A model generated the notes under the pieces. It did no database searches. It was not told the origin of the DNA and saw nothing but the letters and a program-made list of their open reading frames with translations. Positions 17,334 to 27,474 of a stretch of 64,000 bases of DNA are shown piece after piece. Origin of the DNA: Sporichthya polymorpha DSM 43042 (GTDB lineage Bacteria > Actinomycetota > Actinomycetes > Sporichthyales > Sporichthyaceae); NCBI RefSeq assembly GCF_000384115.1, contig NZ_KB913029.1, positions 5,121,057 to 5,185,056 of the forward strand, in the 5' to 3' direction. The translations under genes and the position numbers were made by a program. How positions within the stretch are numbered: the stretch's first letter is position 1; each line of letters opens with the position of its first letter.

Positions 17334-17588
17334 ATGGGCAAGCTCGACGAGCTCAAGAACAAGGCCAAGGACATGGTCAGCGAGAACCGCGACCGCATCG
17401 AGGGTGGCCTCGACAAGGCCGGTGAGATGGTGAACCAGCGCACCGGCGGCAAGCACGCGGACAAGATCGACCAGGGCCTGGAGAAGGCCAAGCAGGGTCT
17501 GGACCGTGCTGAGGGCAACGCCGGGGACGAGAACGCAGCCGAGACCCCGCCGATGCCGAATCAGCCGCCCGGCCCGCCGATGGGCTGA
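17334..17588 (+). CDS. MT0933/Rv0909-type antitoxin-family small protein
   Basis: An 84-residue highly charged helical protein with the family pattern of an amphipathic N-terminus (MGKLDELKNKAKDMV), a second lysine/glutamate-rich helix, then QRTGGKHADKIDQGLEKAKQ. The C-terminal tail is proline-rich. ATG 17334 has GGGAGGCAG upstream. The family is named after proposed type II antitoxins, but no toxin-like gene lies beside it, so the antitoxin role is unproven. A paralogue lies 98 bases downstream. Confidence 0.75.
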   Translation: MGKLDELKNKAKDMVSENRDRIEGGLDKAGEMVNQRTGGKHADKIDQGLEKAKQGLDRAEGNAGDENAAETPPMPNQPPGPPMG

Positions 17589-17594
17589 GCCGGG

Positions 17595-17636
17595 TCCCGG
17601 CCGAGACATCCCGGCCGGGAGATCCCGGCCGAGATA
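17595..17636. repeat. Three 14-bp tandem repeats between the two MT0933-type genes
   Basis: Units TCCCGGCCGAGACA, TCCCGGCCGGGAGA and TCCCGGCCGAGATA are contiguous and are followed by a partial unit TCCCGATA. They begin 6 bases after the first gene's stop and end about 50 bases before the second gene's start, so they may hold control signals for the second gene. Confidence 0.8.
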
Positions 17637-17686
17637 TCCCGATAGCCTTCCGGGCGTTGCGTTCCAGCGGCGCCCGGGAGGCTGTC

Positions 17687-17878
17687 ATGGGGAAGTTCGG
17701 CGACTTCGTGGACAAGGCGAAGGACCTCGCCACCGAGCACGACGACAAGATCGACGCCGCCGCCGAGAAGCTCGGCGACCTCGTCGACGACAAGACCGGC
17801 GGCAAGTACTCCGACAAGATCGACACCGGGGTCGAGAAGCTCCAGGGCCTCGTCGACAACGACGGCAACCCCGCCTGA
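17687..17878 (+). CDS. MT0933-type antitoxin-family small protein, second copy
   Basis: A 63-residue protein related to the preceding one: MGKFGDFVDKAKDLA, then DDKTGGKYSDKIDTGVEKLQ. It keeps the TGGKxxDKID core and lacks the proline-rich tail. ATG 17687 is preceded by GGGAGG; an in-frame ATG ten codons upstream would add residues absent from the family. It converges with the VOC gene, 16 bases between stops. No toxin partner is visible. Confidence 0.72.
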   Translation: MGKFGDFVDKAKDLATEHDDKIDAAAEKLGDLVDDKTGGKYSDKIDTGVEKLQGLVDNDGNPA

Positions 17879-17894
17879 CGCGCCGGTCCGAAGG

Positions 17895-19187
17895 TCAGAG
17901 CTGCCCGAGGTGGAAGGGCAGCCCCTGGTCGTCGGTGCACTGCGACCACTGGCCGTAGGGCTGCGGCTCCGGGTCGGTGGCGGTGCCCCCGGCCTCGCGG
18001 ACGCGCTCCACCGCGGCCGCGAGGTCGTCGACGCGGTACATCGGCACCAGTTCCGGGTGCGCCTGGCCGCCGGCGACGCCCGTCATCGGGGCGGGGCCGT
18101 CGACGTTCCAGCCGTCCGCGACCCGACCGGAGCTGAACGTCCACCCGAACACCGACTCCGAGAACGCCCGGAAGCGGGCCGAGTCCGGGGTCAGGACCGT
18201 CACGTACGCGACGTCGCCGTGCCGCTCGCCGTTGACTGCCGGCCGCGGCTCCCCCGGCCCGCGTTCGTGCAGGGAGAACGGCAGGCCCTGGTCGTCCACG
18301 CAGTCCGCGCTGCGGCCGTAGGGCGTGTCCCGGGGGTCGCTCGCCCGCCCGCCGGCGGCGCGCACGCGCGCGACGGCGGCGTCGATGTCGGCGACGGCTC
18401 GGGAGATGAACGCGCCCGGCCGCGGGTCGGGCCAGAACTCCGCGTTCGGGGCGTCGAGGGCCACGACGGCCCGCGACATCGAGCCCGACACCGTCCGGGC
18501 GAACGGGCTCCGCTCGGCGAACGTCCAGCCGAGGACGTGGGCGTAGAACGCCTCGGCGCGGTCGAGGTCGCGGACCCACAGCGACAGGTAACCGACGTCG
18601 CCCTCACCCTCGGCGAACCCGCTGGGCGCCCTGGCCTGGTCCAGCAGCCAGCGGTGCCCGAACGGGTCGCGGACGACGCCGTTGCGACCGTAGGGGTAGT
18701 CGGCCGGCTCCCGCTCGACGGCCGCCCCGGCCGCGCGCGCCGCGGTGACGACCGCGTCGACGTCGGCGACCGCCAGGTGCAGCGTCACCGACGTGACGCC
18801 GCCGGGCGCACCCAGGTTGAGATCGGGGAACTCGTCGGCGAGGTAGAGCCGCGCCCCGCCGAGGCGGAGTTCGGCGTGCCCGATCCGGCCGTCCGGCATC
18901 TCGTAGGGCGGCTCGGCCACCAGGGCGCCGAACACCTCGGCGTACCAGGCGATCGCGCCCCGGCCGTCGGCGACGGTGAGGTACGGCGTCAGGGCGTTGG
19001 TCAGCGGGGGCAGGCTGGGCTGGGCAGTGGCGGTCGTCGGCTCGATCTCGAGCGCGGTGCTGCTCACATCGACTCCTTCCGGGGCCGCGAGGGCGCGCTC
19101 CAGGCGCGCTCGCAGCCGGGCGGCGAACTGGGGGTCCGGGTCTCCGGGGCCGTCCGGGCCTCGCAGGACGTCCAACGGGTCAGCCAC
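17895..19187 (-). CDS. Triple-VOC-domain protein (glyoxalase/bleomycin-resistance fold) linked to an ECF sigma gene
   Basis: A 430-residue protein. The first about 40 residues (DPLDVLRGPDG, then FAARLRARLERAL) form an arginine-rich helix; three VOC domains follow at roughly 60-185, 195-310 and 320-430. Each VOC repeat ends in a Y-G-x-D/DQG-L-P-F or DPFGHRW type strand. The GTG start at 19187 overlaps the sigma gene stop by 8 bases (GTGGCTGA), so the two are translationally coupled. No anti-sigma factor is present, so this protein may take that place, or be the main target. Enzymatic activity cannot be assigned. Confidence 0.8.
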   Translation of the reverse strand: MADPLDVLRGPDGPGDPDPQFAARLRARLERALAAPEGVDVSSTALEIEPTTATAQPSLPPLTNALTPYLTVADGRGAIAWYAEVFGALVAEPPYEMPDGRIGHAELRLGGARLYLADEFPDLNLGAPGGVTSVTLHLAVADVDAVVTAARAAGAAVEREPADYPYGRNGVVRDPFGHRWLLDQARAPSGFAEGEGDVGYLSLWVRDLDRAEAFYAHVLGWTFAERSPFARTVSGSMSRAVVALDAPNAEFWPDPRPGAFISRAVADIDAAVARVRAAGGRASDPRDTPYGRSADCVDDQGLPFSLHERGPGEPRPAVNGERHGDVAYVTVLTPDSARFRAFSESVFGWTFSSGRVADGWNVDGPAPMTGVAGGQAHPELVPMYRVDDLAAAVERVREAGGTATDPEPQPYGQWSQCTDDQGLPFHLGQL

Positions 19188-19707
19188 GGTCGACCTCCTT
19201 CCCGGTCACGGTCTGTTCGTAGACGGAGCGGAACGCCGCCCGGGCCCGCACGATCAGGGCCTCGGTGGCGTGCCGCGTCCGCCCCAGGGCGGCGGCAACC
19301 TGAGGCACAGTCAGGTCATCCAGGTAACGCAACGTCAGGGCGGCACGGTGATGCGGACCGAGCCGTTCCAGCGCGGCCTGCGCGGTGAGCGCGTCGAGGG
19401 TGGCGTCCCACGGGTCCTCCGCCTCCGCCGGTGCCTCCACGGCCCGTAGATTCCGGTCCTCGCGCGCCAGACGGCGCCAGTGGTCGACGAGCTTGTGCCG
19501 GGCGGTCCCGATCAGCCAGGCGACGTCGATCGCCGGCGGGTCGGGCCGCCGCGTGGCGTCGACGGCCGCGAGGAACGTCTCCGCGGTCAGGTCCTCCGCG
19601 ACGGCCTGCGTGCCGCATCGCCGCAGCAGGTAGCCGTACACCTGCGGGAGCGCGACGTCGTAGAGCGCGAGGAGGTCCCCCTCCGCGCCCGCTCTCGCCG
19701 ATTGCAC
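19180..19707 (-). CDS. ECF-type RNA polymerase sigma factor
   Basis: About 175 residues with sigma region 2 (LYDVALPQVYGYLLRRCG through TFLAAVD and AWLIGTARHKLVDHWRR) and region 4 (LGPHHRAALTLRYLDDLTV then LGRTRHATEALIVRARAA). GTG 19707 is chosen because GAGGG lies eight bases upstream; GTG 19713 is an alternative. Directly upstream of and overlapping the VOC gene, it probably directs transcription of the pair. Divergent from the flavin oxidoreductase gene at 19821. Confidence 0.88.
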   Translation of the reverse strand: MQSARAGAEGDLLALYDVALPQVYGYLLRRCGTQAVAEDLTAETFLAAVDATRRPDPPAIDVAWLIGTARHKLVDHWRRLAREDRNLRAVEAPAEAEDPWDATLDALTAQAALERLGPHHRAALTLRYLDDLTVPQVAAALGRTRHATEALIVRARAAFRSVYEQTVTGKEVDRG

Positions 19708-19820
19708 GCTCACACCCTCATCGTCGTCGCTCGCGAGAGAACTCCGACGCCCCGCCGGCCCCTTTTTTCGCGTCCGCCTGCGGGCTAGGCTGCAGATATT
19801 CGAGACAGGGAGTTGCAATA

Positions 19821-20792
19821 ATGCTCATCTCCTGCAGCTTCGCGCCCGCGGCGGACACACCCGACCACATCGCGCTCGCCGAGCAACTCGGGTTCCACCG
19901 GGCCTGGTGCTACGACTCGCCTGCGGTGTTCAGCGACGTCTGGATGACGCTCGCGCTGGCCGCGCAGCGGACGAGCCGGATCGGCCTCGCCCCCGGCGTA
20001 CTCGTCCCGCACACGCGGCACGTGCTGACGTCCGCGGCGGCGATCGCGACCCTCGCCCGCCTCGCTCCCGGCCGGGTCGCCGTCGGTATCGGCTCGGGGT
20101 TCTCCGCGGCACGTTTGCTGGGCCGGACACCGGTGCGCTGGTCCGAGGTGGAGAGCTACGTACAGACGTTGCGGGCCCTGCTCCGGGGCGAGGAGGTCGA
20201 GCACGAGGGTCGGCGGCTGCGCATGCTCCACGAGGACGGTGTCACGGCCCCACGGCCGCTGGAGGTGCCGATCGTGGTGGCGGCGGAGGGGCCCCGGGGC
20301 CTGGAGGCCGCACGCCGCGTCGGCGACGGCGTCAGTTCCTCGCTGATGGACCCGCCCGCGGGCTTCGACTGGTCGCTGCGGGTCGCGCTCGGGACGGTGC
20401 TGGCCGAGGGCGAGCTGCCGACCTCGCCGCGCGTCGTCGACGTCGCCGGACCGGCCGCCGCCCTCGCGTACCACGGCATGTACGACTTCGGCTGGCTCGA
20501 GGCGCTGGAGGGCCTGCCCAACGGCCGAGCCTGGCGCGAGCGCGTCGAGGCGGTCCCGGCGCCGGCCCGGCATCTGACGATCCACGAGGGCCACGCCCAC
20601 ACGCTGAATGCGATCGACCGCGAGCTGATCCCGGCCGAGTTCATCGCGGCGGCCACGTTCACCGGCACGGCGGACGAGTTGCGCAAGCGGCTCGACGACC
20701 TCGAGTCGGCCGGGGTCACCGAGGTCAGCTTCCACATCGCGCATCGCGACGCCCCGCGGGAGCTGGAGGCGTTCGCCGCGCTGATGCGCTGA
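19821..20792 (+). CDS. LLM-class (luciferase-like) flavin- or F420-dependent oxidoreductase
   Basis: A 323-residue TIM-barrel protein of the bacterial luciferase-like family: HIALAEQLGFHRAWCYDSP near the start, RIGLAPGVLVPHTRHV, and RVAVGIGSGFSAARLLG, the cofactor-binding region. Similar actinobacterial proteins use coenzyme F420 or FMN; the sequence alone does not decide. ATG 19821 has GGGAG upstream; longer in-frame starts overlap the sigma gene. Substrate unknown. Confidence 0.85.
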   Translation: MLISCSFAPAADTPDHIALAEQLGFHRAWCYDSPAVFSDVWMTLALAAQRTSRIGLAPGVLVPHTRHVLTSAAAIATLARLAPGRVAVGIGSGFSAARLLGRTPVRWSEVESYVQTLRALLRGEEVEHEGRRLRMLHEDGVTAPRPLEVPIVVAAEGPRGLEAARRVGDGVSSSLMDPPAGFDWSLRVALGTVLAEGELPTSPRVVDVAGPAAALAYHGMYDFGWLEALEGLPNGRAWRERVEAVPAPARHLTIHEGHAHTLNAIDRELIPAEFIAAATFTGTADELRKRLDDLESAGVTEVSFHIAHRDAPRELEAFAALMR

Positions 20793-20796
20793 ACTC

Positions 20797-21468
20797 TCAG
20801 GAACGCAGCCAGGACGCGACGAGGTAGCCCACGCCGTAGGGGGCGACGTCGGCGTGCAGCGTCGCCTCCCAGGAGCTCCCCCGGGCCGCCCCGGCGAGGA
20901 CCTGCCAGGCCGGGCGGCCCGCCGCCATCAGTTGGCCGGCCAGGTCGACGTCCAGCCCGAGCAGGGCGTCGACGTCGGCCGTTTCGAGGGCGGCCGCGAC
21001 CGCCGCGTCGAATCCCGCGGCCCGGCCGTCCAGGTGGCCCGGCGCGGCCGCGGAGCGGCGGGCGCTCGCGTCGCCGAGCACGAGCAGCAGGGCGGGCGGT
21101 CCGGCCGCGAGCGACTCCCCCAGCGCCGCGCACGCGGCGGGGTCGGCGTCGGCGGCGATCGAGTGCAGGACGCGCGGCCCGTCCCATCCGGCCCGGTCCA
21201 GCAGCCAGCGGCCGACAGTGAGGGAGAGCGGGAGCTCGGCCGGCGGGCCCGGCAGCCCGAAGCCGGCGAGGGCCCCGGCGGCGTCCGGCTCCCAGGCAGC
21301 GGTGGTCGGCGCCGGGCCGACGAGCACGACCCGCTCCGGTGCGGCGGCGAGGCCGACCTTCAGCGCGGCGTCGCACGCCGCGCGCAGGTCGTCGAGCTCG
21401 GGAGCCGCGCCGGCGGCGACCTCCGGGATCAGGAGCGGGGGGTGCGGACAGACGACGGCGGCGAGCAC
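20797..21468 (-). CDS. Class III extradiol dioxygenase (LigB)-like protein
   Basis: A 223-residue alanine-rich protein with the LigB-type opening VVCPHPPLLIPEVA, whose histidines are usual metal ligands, and a later LLLVLGDASARR segment. It resembles the conserved mycobacterial protein encoded beside miaA; here it has been separated from miaA by a 3.6-kb insertion. Metal or catalytic activity is not demonstrated for this subgroup. GTG start 21468. Convergent with the flavin oxidoreductase, 4 bases apart. Confidence 0.72.
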   Translation of the reverse strand: MLAAVVCPHPPLLIPEVAAGAAPELDDLRAACDAALKVGLAAAPERVVLVGPAPTTAAWEPDAAGALAGFGLPGPPAELPLSLTVGRWLLDRAGWDGPRVLHSIAADADPAACAALGESLAAGPPALLLVLGDASARRSAAAPGHLDGRAAGFDAAVAAALETADVDALLGLDVDLAGQLMAAGRPAWQVLAGAARGSSWEATLHADVAPYGVGYLVASWLRS

Positions 21469-21536
21469 CGCCCGAGGCTAACCCCGGGCCGGCTCGCCGC
21501 CGTCCGCGACTCCCCAGTCGATCTCGGTGAGACCGA

Positions 21537-23276
21537 CTACTGCGTCTTGTTCTCCACGCCGAAGAACGTGTCCTTGCCCGGCCCACCGACCCCGGTGTCC
21601 GTGCCCTTGCCGCCGTGGATCTCGTCGGCGCCCTTCTGCCCGAGCAGCCGATCGTTGCCCTGATTACCCGTCAGAACATCGGCACCGGCACCGCCGCGGA
21701 GAACATCGTCGCCCTGGCCGCCCGAAACGTAGTCCGTCCCGGTCGAGCCCCGCAGATCGTCGTTGCCGTTGCCGCCGTAGAGGCGGTCGTCCCCGGAGCC
21801 CGCGCGGATCACATCGTCTCCACCGTTGCCGCACAGGATGTCGCCGCCGCCCTTGCCGATGATCACGTCATCGCCACCGAGCCCACGGATCAGCTCCTTG
21901 GCCTTGGTCCCGACCAGGCGGTCCTTGCCCTTGGTCCCGGAGATCAGCTTGTAACCCGCCGGCACCGGAGCCTTCTCGTTGCACACGTGCAGACCCGACA
22001 CCGGCGGCTTCGTCGCGTCCGGCAGCCGCTGCCAAGAGGAGGGAACGAGCATGGAGCCGCTCGCCAAGGGCGGCCCTGCGGCGTGAGTCGGGTCGGAGAC
22101 GCTGACCACGCGGAGGGAGGTGGACGTCGAGTCCGTCTCCGGGTCCTCGACCATGTGAGCGAAGGCGACCTTGGTGCTGTCGGGGGACCACACCGGGAAC
22201 ATCGCGGCGCCCTCCGCGACCGCGGTCAACGGAGTGACCGTGCCACCCGACGCGGGCACCAGACGCAGTTGCCTCTCCTCCGGATCCGGATCCTCCTTCG
22301 CGGTGCCGAAGGCGATCCACTTCCCGTTCGGGGAGTACGTGGGTAGGGGTGTGTCCTGCGAGTCGTCGCACGCGAAGGTCGTGACCGGGGTCCACGCCGC
22401 CCGGGCCGCATTCGTCGCGGTGGCCCCGACCGTGAACACGCCGCACTCCCAGCCTTCGGACACCTCGTACTGGGCGCCGAAGGCGATCCGCTTGCCGTCC
22501 GGGGAGAACTGGGGCCCCACCGCGGCGCCCGCGGCCGGGTCGGTCACGCGCTGCGCCGCCCCGGTGCTCACGTTCGCCCGGTAGACCGACTCCTCGGCCA
22601 TGCTGGTGAGCACGACCTGCTTGCCGTCCGCGGAGAAGACCCCGTTGCCGTTCGCCGACAGTCCCTCGATGAGCCCGAAGACGGCCCGGTCGACACCCTC
22701 GGCCAGCCGCTTCTCGGCCTTGGTCGCGACGTCGACGATCCACGTCTGGATCGGTGGGTAGCCTCCCTCGCCCTCCCCGCCGGTCAGCTGGCGGGTGAAT
22801 GCGAGCTTGGTGCCGTCGGGCGAGAACCCGGCGACGACGTCCAGCCGGGCCGGCGCGTCTCCGCTCGCGGGCTGTGTCACCGGAACGGGGTTCGAGCCGT
22901 CCGCGTTCGCGACGTACACACGGAGCGCCGGCACCTCGCCGACGGTCCCACGGGAGAACGCCACCTTCTTCCCGTCCGGCGAGTACACCGGAAAGGCCGC
23001 GACGGTCGCGCCGGCGTCGCTCACGGAGCCCGCGCTGATGGTCTTCGGTGTGCCCCCGGCGGGCGAGACCGCGAACGCCGACGGGATCTCCGGTCCGTCG
23101 CCGACGTCGCCGGCGGTGTAGGCGATCATCCCGTTGCCGGCCGCGGCGGCCGGAGCCGCGAGACCCGGCAGGCCGGCGAGGGCGACGGCCGCACCCGCGA
23201 CCACCACCCCGGTTCTGTGAATGGTCCTGTTCCCTGTGTGCGCGCGTGCGCGCAGCGTCGACCGAAGCCCCCGCAT
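21537..23276 (-). CDS. Secreted PD40/TolB-like beta-propeller protein with C-terminal RTX-type calcium repeats
   Basis: A 579-residue protein. A basic start and hydrophobic segment ending in AAPAAAAG (residues about 20-47) form a Sec-type signal. Residues about 48-410 contain repeated FSPDGxKxAF/YSPNGKWIAF/WSPDSTKVAF units typical of TolB/PD40 propellers. A short linker with a CNEKAPVPAGYK stretch precedes about 9-10 GGxGxDxL nonapeptides (GGDDVIIGKGGGD, GSGDDRLYGG, GNGNDDLRGS and others), the calcium-binding beta-roll. RTX proteins in Gram-negatives leave by type I secretion; none is here, and the signal peptide suggests Sec or Tat. GGAGGGAC precedes the ATG. Function unknown, perhaps extracellular binding. 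Confidence 0.87.
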   Translation of the reverse strand: MRGLRSTLRARAHTGNRTIHRTGVVVAGAAVALAGLPGLAAPAAAAGNGMIAYTAGDVGDGPEIPSAFAVSPAGGTPKTISAGSVSDAGATVAAFPVYSPDGKKVAFSRGTVGEVPALRVYVANADGSNPVPVTQPASGDAPARLDVVAGFSPDGTKLAFTRQLTGGEGEGGYPPIQTWIVDVATKAEKRLAEGVDRAVFGLIEGLSANGNGVFSADGKQVVLTSMAEESVYRANVSTGAAQRVTDPAAGAAVGPQFSPDGKRIAFGAQYEVSEGWECGVFTVGATATNAARAAWTPVTTFACDDSQDTPLPTYSPNGKWIAFGTAKEDPDPEERQLRLVPASGGTVTPLTAVAEGAAMFPVWSPDSTKVAFAHMVEDPETDSTSTSLRVVSVSDPTHAAGPPLASGSMLVPSSWQRLPDATKPPVSGLHVCNEKAPVPAGYKLISGTKGKDRLVGTKAKELIRGLGGDDVIIGKGGGDILCGNGGDDVIRAGSGDDRLYGGNGNDDLRGSTGTDYVSGGQGDDVLRGGAGADVLTGNQGNDRLLGQKGADEIHGGKGTDTGVGGPGKDTFFGVENKTQ

Positions 23277-23394
23277 GAGGTCCCTCCCTGACGAATACCG
23301 GCCCGACGGGTCTACGGGACATGAACACCCCGTGGCAATCCCGTTACCCGGCGTTGGGCCTGTGAATGCGCTGAGACTAACTCAATTCGGTGCC

Positions 23395-24633
23395 TCAGCG
23401 GCAGAGCCGCGCGTGGAGGGCGAGGGCGGACGTGTCGGACAGGGACGCGATCTGGTCGAGCACCACCCGCCGGCGGGCGGCGTCGTCCTCCGCGGCGGTG
23501 AAGTCGACGGCGAACGCCGGGTCGAGGGCGTCCGGTGCGCCGGCCTCCAGGGCGTCGACGAGCTCGGCGATGACCGACCGCTCGCGGGCCTGGAGCGTCT
23601 CGCGGGCCTCGGTGTGCATCACGTACCGGGCGGCGACGGTCTTGAGCAGCGCGATCTCGACCTGGGTCTCGCGCGGCACGCAGAGGTCGGCGGCGTAGCG
23701 GGTGAGCGGGCCGGGCCCGTGGTGATCCCGGGTCGCGGCCTGCGCCGCGAGGCAGAACCGGCTGATCAGCTGGCTGGTCATGTTCTTCAGGGCCGCGAGC
23801 CCGCGCCGGGTCCGGTCCGGACTCTGCGGCCACCACGGCAGCGTCGTGAGCGTCGCGGCCGCGTCGTCCAGCTCGGCGGAGTCGAGGTCGGTGAGGTAGT
23901 TCCGCGCGGCCAGGGCCGCCAGGTCGGCCCGCTCCCCCACCGAGCCCAGTGCCCCGAGGTCGATCATCCCGGCCTGGATGCCGTCCTCGACGTCGTGCAC
24001 GGAGTACGCCACGTCGTCGGCGAAGTCCATGACCTGCGCCTCCAGGCACCGGCGCCCCGACCGGGCCCCGGCCCGGAGCCAGGCGTAGGCGTCGGCGTCG
24101 TCCGGGTAGTGGCCGAACTTGCGCAGGCCCTCCCGCCGGGGCCACGGGTACTTCACGGTCGCGTCGAGCGCGGCCCGCGTCAGGTTGAGCCCGACGCTGC
24201 GTCCGTCCGCCCGGATCGTCTTCCCTTCCAGCCGGGTGAGCACCCGCAGCGTCTGCGCGTTGCCCTCGAACCCGCCGCAGGAGAACGCCGCGGTGTCGAG
24301 CGCGTCCTCCCCGTTGTGCCCGAACGGCGGGTGACCGAGGTCGTGGGCCAAACAGGCGGTCTCGACCAGGTCCGCGTCGGCACCGAGCCAGGCCCCGAGC
24401 TCGCGGCCGATCTGCCCGACCTCGAGCGAGTGCGTGAGCCGGTTCCGGGCGAAGTCGTCGGTTCCCGGGGCCACCACCTGGGTCTTGGCCGCCAGACGCC
24501 GCAGCGCGGCCGAGTGGAGCACCCGCGCGCGATCCCGCGCGAACGCCGTCCGCTCGGTCAACTTCGGCGGCTCGGCGACCCAGCGCTCGGCGTCCGCCGC
24601 GCCGTACCCCGCGGGGTACCCCTCACTGTCCAT
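23395..24633 (-). CDS. dgt: Deoxyguanosinetriphosphate triphosphohydrolase-like HD-domain protein
   Basis: A 412-residue HD-domain phosphohydrolase that releases triphosphate from dNTPs. Metal ligands are visible: H68 in NRLTHSLEV and the H97-D98 pair in [18 protein letters not shown]. The later [16 protein letters not shown] region supplies a further aspartate. Length and the lack of extra domains match the dgt-like family in actinobacteria. Upstream lie the palindrome at 24668-24713 and ppdK, on the same strand. Confidence 0.93.
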   Translation of the reverse strand: MDSEGYPAGYGAADAERWVAEPPKLTERTAFARDRARVLHSAALRRLAAKTQVVAPGTDDFARNRLTHSLEVGQIGRELGAWLGADADLVETACLAHDLGHPPFGHNGEDALDTAAFSCGGFEGNAQTLRVLTRLEGKTIRADGRSVGLNLTRAALDATVKYPWPRREGLRKFGHYPDDADAYAWLRAGARSGRRCLEAQVMDFADDVAYSVHDVEDGIQAGMIDLGALGSVGERADLAALAARNYLTDLDSAELDDAAATLTTLPWWPQSPDRTRRGLAALKNMTSQLISRFCLAAQAATRDHHGPGPLTRYAADLCVPRETQVEIALLKTVAARYVMHTEARETLQARERSVIAELVDALEAGAPDALDPAFAVDFTAAEDDAARRRVVLDQIASLSDTSALALHARLCR

Positions 24634-24667
24634 CAGACGCCCACCCTAGGCCGCCCCGACGACACCG

Positions 24668-24713
24668 TGCGTCCGACGATGTGGTTGCTATTGCAGCCAC
24701 ATCGTCGGACGCA
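24668..24713. repeat. Dispersed palindromic repeat, family 2, copy 1
   Basis: Perfect 17-base arms (24668-24684 and 24697-24713), 12-base loop; inner bases of the loop can pair further. A 40-base core (24671-24710) matches 40551-40590 region at 34 of 40 positions, including GCTAT in the loop and TCGTCGGAC at the end. Located just after the ppdK stop, it may also terminate ppdK transcription. Confidence 0.82.
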
Positions 24714-24721
24714 ACGCAGGT

Positions 24722-27412
<2,691 letters not shown>

Positions 27413-27474
27413 GCGCAAGCTCCCTCGATAGTCCCGGCGTCAACTGGGCAGCCTACCGAGGTCGCGTCCGGGCC

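Noticed and set aside
17334-17878. Type II toxin-antitoxin operon
   Set aside because: Both small proteins are antitoxin-family only. The flanking genes are miaA and a VOC protein; no toxin-like gene is present.
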